Assembly: GCA_002685115.1 (NCBI GenBank)
Contig: NYWQ01000106.1
Span: forward strand, 1 to 9,055
DNA from: Flavobacteriales bacterium
Lineage (GTDB): Bacteria; Bacteroidota; Bacteroidia; Flavobacteriales; UBA7430
DNA: 9,055 nucleotides
Direction of reading: 5' to 3'
The translations under genes and the position numbers were made by a program. Positions 7,115-9,055 of this stretch are shown here, piece after piece; the first letter of the stretch is position 1; each line of letters begins with the position of its first letter. The notes below the pieces were generated by a model. The model searched no databases. It worked only from the letters and a program-made list of their open reading frames with translations, and was not told the DNA's origin.

Positions 7115-8293
7115 ATGGATAATAAAGAACTTTTTTTAAAACACCAAGGCCAAACCACTCCTTACCCCCTTTGCATGGAGGTATCAAAAGCGAGCGGCTT
7201 ATACATTACCGATACATCCGGGAAAAAGTATTTAGATCTAGTAGCTGGTGTTTCTGCATGCGCTATAGGTCATTGTCACCCTCGAATAGTTAAAGCAGTT
7301 CAAGAACAAGCCGCATCGTATATGCATGTTATGGTGTATGGAGAATTCATTCAATCTCCACAACTGCAATTAGCCAAAAAATTAGCTTCCGTATTACCCG
7401 ATAGTTTAAACAGTTCTTATTTTGTAAACTCTGGTACTGAAGCCATTGAAGGTGCTATGAAATTAGCAAAGAGAAGTACCGGAAGAAGTGAAATGATTTC
7501 ATGCGAACTTTCCTATCATGGTTCTACCCAAGGTACATTAAGCATTATGGGAACCGAGCAGTACAAACAAAAATACAGACCTCTTTTACCCGATTGTAAC
7601 AGAATTGTTTACAACGATATAAGTAGCTTACGTTTAATTACCTCTAAAACTGCAGCTGTAATTATTGAACCCGTTCAAGGTGCATCGGGATTTAGAACTC
7701 CAGAAAACAATTATTTACAAGAAGTTAGAAAAAGGTGTACAGAGGTTGGTGCTTTATTAATTTTTGACGAAATACAAACCTGTTATGGAAGAACTGGTCG
7801 TTTATTTGGCTTCCAAACTTACGATGTAGTTCCAGATATATTATGCATAGCTAAAGGTATGGGTGGCGGAATGCCTATTGGCGCATTTATCTGTTCAACC
7901 GCTTTAATGAGTAAATTAAAGGACAACCCTAAATTGGGACACATAACAACATTTGGTGGCCATCCAATAAGCTGTATTGCAGCGCTAGAAACGCTAAATG
8001 AATTGTGCGAAACAAGTCTCGTAGAAGACGTAAAGTCTAAAGAACAATTATTTAGAGAAGTATTAAAACATCCAAAAATAAAAGAAATTAGGGGTATAGG
8101 TTTAATGCTAGCGATTGAATTAGAATGTGCAGAAGAAACAATCAAACTCGTTGAAAGAGGCATGGAAAAAGGCATCATCACCTTTTTCTTTTTATTTACA
8201 GACACAGCAGTAAGAATTAGTCCTCCACTAACCATTACTGAAGATGAAATTCGAACAGCTGGAAAAATAATATGTGAACTATTAGACAACTAA
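7115..8293 (+). CDS. Class III PLP-dependent aminotransferase (acetylornithine/ornithine aminotransferase-like)
   Basis: A 392-residue cytoplasmic fold-type I enzyme that moves an amino group, usually from an omega-amino compound, to a keto acid. Key residues are visible: Ser106-Gly-Thr-Glu-Ala (PLP phosphate), Tyr134-His-Gly (ring stacking region), Glu185, Asp218-Glu-Ile-Gln221 (Asp to the PLP nitrogen), the Schiff-base Lys247 in Ala-Lys-Gly-Met-Gly-Gly, Thr279-Phe-Gly-Gly-His-Pro and Arg368 in Arg-Ile-Ser-Pro-Pro, which fits the carboxylate-binding arginine. The natural substrate is not evident. No arginine, lysine or GABA pathway gene is beside it, so I give no symbol. The frame extends four codons to a TTG at 7103, but the ATG at 7115 is preferred as a normal start. 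It lies 30 bases after the kinase gene and is probably cotranscribed with it. Confidence 0.92.
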   Translation: MDNKELFLKHQGQTTPYPLCMEVSKASGLYITDTSGKKYLDLVAGVSACAIGHCHPRIVKAVQEQAASYMHVMVYGEFIQSPQLQLAKKLASVLPDSLNSSYFVNSGTEAIEGAMKLAKRSTGRSEMISCELSYHGSTQGTLSIMGTEQYKQKYRPLLPDCNRIVYNDISSLRLITSKTAAVIIEPVQGASGFRTPENNYLQEVRKRCTEVGALLIFDEIQTCYGRTGRLFGFQTYDVVPDILCIAKGMGGGMPIGAFICSTALMSKLKDNPKLGHITTFGGHPISCIAALETLNELCETSLVEDVKSKEQLFREVLKHPKIKEIRGIGLMLAIELECAEETIKLVERGMEKGIITFFFLFTDTAVRISPPLTITEDEIRTAGKIICELLDN

Positions 8294-8320
8294 AAAAGGT
8301 GCTCTGAATGAGCCCCTTTT
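8294..8320. terminator. Compact, probably bidirectional terminator hairpin between converging genes
   Basis: AAAAGGTGCTC (8294-8304), loop TGAAT, and GAGCCCCTTTT (8310-8320) form an 11-bp stem with one T-C mismatch. It fills the gap between the aminotransferase TAA and the opposing J-KTSC gene's TAG exactly. The A-run on the left gives six Ts on the - strand and the right arm gives four on the + strand, so it could end transcripts from both sides; the - direction looks stronger. Confidence 0.75.
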
Positions 8321-8773
8321 CTAGGAAGTAGTATCCGATTCCTTTTTAGATTTTCTGTAAGGAAAAGAATTAAAAATAGTTCTTTTAGCAAAACGCATTT
8401 GCTTGTCAGAATTAACCAATTTGGAGAATACTTTTTTAGAAACACCAAAATACTCATACGTAGATCCGTCCAAAAATGAAACCTCTAAAAGCTGTCCTTT
8501 ATGCTGAAAATCAGCGATTGCAGACTCCGTAATAGTCTTGGTATAGGCCTCTAAATTGTTCTCTAAAGTTTCAGGATCCATACTAACCAAAAAATGATAT
8601 CCATCAATAATATACCTACTCATTTCTTCGGCTTCAATAGATTTATCGTCCCCTTTTTGAAACTTATCAGGATGCCATTCTTTTACTAAATTTCTGTATG
8701 TTTTTTTAAGAGTCTTTAAATTCGTGTCTTCGTCAACACTAAATAACTTCTTATACTTGTTTATGCGCTTCAT
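8321..8773 (-). CDS. J-domain/KTSC-domain fusion protein
   Basis: A 150-residue cytoplasmic protein. Residues about 6-65 form a J domain: helix II at 18-33 (Leu-Lys-Lys-Thr-Tyr-Arg-Asn-Leu-Val-Lys-Glu-Trp), the diagnostic His34-Pro35-Asp36 loop, and helix III at 44-64. By family knowledge this loop stimulates the ATPase of an Hsp70 (DnaK). Residues about 84-141 match the KTSC domain: Leu-Glu-Val-x-Phe-x-Asp-Gly-Ser-x-Tyr-x-Tyr-Phe-x-Val, then a helix and Arg-Phe-Ala-Lys, ending in Phe-Pro-Tyr-Arg. The KTSC domain has no settled function; nucleic-acid association has been suggested for it, and here it takes the place of the usual client-binding part of DnaJ. There is no Gly/Phe-rich linker and no zinc domain, so it is not DnaJ itself. 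It has its own well-matched promoter. The C-terminal nine residues are charged and look disordered. Confidence 0.9.
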   Translation of the reverse strand: MKRINKYKKLFSVDEDTNLKTLKKTYRNLVKEWHPDKFQKGDDKSIEAEEMSRYIIDGYHFLVSMDPETLENNLEAYTKTITESAIADFQHKGQLLEVSFLDGSTYEYFGVSKKVFSKLVNSDKQMRFAKRTIFNSFPYRKSKKESDTTS

Positions 8774-8796
8774 AAATAGGCTCTTGTAATTTGGCG

Positions 8797-8827
8797 CAAA
8801 ATTACTGATTTATATGGTGGAAATCAA
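8797..8827 (-). promoter_or_regulatory. Bacteroidota-type promoter for the J-KTSC gene
   Basis: On the - strand, TTG (complement of 8825-8827), a 20-base spacer and TAATTTTG (complement of 8797-8804) match the TTG-N(19-20)-TAnnTTTG pattern exactly. The -7 box ends 23 bases before the start codon, giving a leader of roughly 15-20 bases. This is the best promoter match in the window. The rest of the gap up to 8941 shows no RNA gene or repeat I can support. Confidence 0.58.
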
Positions 8828-8941
8828 CGATATTCCAAAAATATAATGGTTTGTGAAATACCGCACAACTAAAGTTAAAATCACCTATTGAACTAGGGTA
8901 ATTTGGGTGTTAAAAAAAAGATTAAGAATATTACAAAAGCA

Positions 8942-9055
8942 CTAAAAGATGTAGGTAGCGCCAAGCTGAGAGGTATGATAAGGATAATCGATAATTGAAA
9001 ATTGTTGCCTTACATACATTTGGATGTGAGACCAATTTTTAGCAAATTTAATAGA
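8942..9055 (-). CDS. C-terminal 37 residues of a probable outer-membrane beta-barrel protein (5' end outside window)
   Basis: On the - strand the frame is open from the window edge to a TAG at 8942-8944. The peptide looks like a beta hairpin: a strand around Ile-Gln-Met-Tyr-Val-Arg-Gln-Gln-Phe-Ser, a turn at Asp-Tyr-Pro-Tyr-His, and a last strand ending Leu-Gly-Ala-Thr-Tyr-Ile-Phe. The terminal Phe, with Tyr, Ala and Leu at alternate positions before it, fits the C-terminal signature recognised by the BAM machinery in outer-membrane barrels. Which barrel family it belongs to cannot be told. A lysine-rich frame also runs on the + strand here, but it is shorter on both sides and has no good start. 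The call rests on a short stretch and on composition, so it is moderate. Confidence 0.58.
   Translation of the reverse strand, partial: SIKFAKNWSHIQMYVRQQFSIIDYPYHTSQLGATYIF

Noticed and set aside
7819..8289. Long - strand frame opposite the aminotransferase
   Set aside because: It is antisense to strongly conserved catalytic motifs, and its low-complexity Ser/Ile-rich translation fits a shadow frame.
8882..8919. CACC/GGTG pairing next to an 8-base A-run, considered as a terminator for the right-edge gene
   Set aside because: The stem is four pairs with a 20-base loop, and the T-run on the - strand comes before the pairing instead of after it.
8897..8998. Lysine-rich + strand frame of about 33 codons ending in TGA
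   Set aside because: It is short, has only a TTG start candidate, and overlaps the more protein-like - strand frame that reads off the window edge.
8995..9022. TTG, 17 bases, TACATTTG on the + strand, a promoter-like match facing right
   Set aside because: It lies inside the probable - strand coding end and faces into that gene; no rightward gene start is visible after it.

Overview
The window looks like chromosomal DNA from a flavobacterium (Bacteroidota, most likely Flavobacteriaceae). The coding DNA is AT-rich, most starts lack a Shine-Dalgarno sequence, and several intergenic gaps carry matches to the Bacteroidota promoter pattern (TTG, about 20 bases, TAnnTTTG). The proteins also resemble families typical of that group. 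The assignment rests on these features, not on a database search.

Layout: (1) Bases 1-2589 hold two tandem proton-coupled oligopeptide transporters on the + strand. The first is cut by the window edge, and a strong hairpin separates the two. (2) A secreted thioredoxin-fold protein (2698-3255, +) meets a leftward pair head-on: an unrecognised 127-residue protein and a small DUF3817 membrane protein. The converging genes overlap by 23 bases. (3) A leftward DUF2797 gene (4004-4843) diverges from a rightward GH3-family amido synthetase gene (4901-6409). (4) A deoxynucleoside kinase and a class III PLP aminotransferase follow on the + strand. (5) A compact hairpin fills the whole 27-base gap to a leftward J-domain/KTSC fusion, which has the best promoter match in the window. 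(6) At the right edge, on the - strand, are the last 37 codons of a protein that ends like an outer-membrane beta-barrel.

The genes do not form one obvious pathway. The transporters import di- and tripeptides for use as carbon and nitrogen. The kinase serves deoxynucleoside salvage. The thioredoxin-like protein probably does thiol redox work in the periplasm, and the J-KTSC protein is a likely Hsp70 co-factor. The targets of the GH3 enzyme, the aminotransferase, the DUF2797 protein and the 127-residue protein cannot be read from the sequence.

I see no mobile element, CRISPR array, tRNA, rRNA or defence island, and no clear candidate for a new multi-gene system. The best leads are two under-described proteins whose sequences suggest nuclease-like folds: the DUF2797 protein (Cys cluster plus a GIY-YIG-like segment) and the 127-residue protein (layout like a PD-(D/E)XK fold with the catalytic residues gone). 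No gene-free stretch exceeds 300 bases; the longest is 8774-8941.
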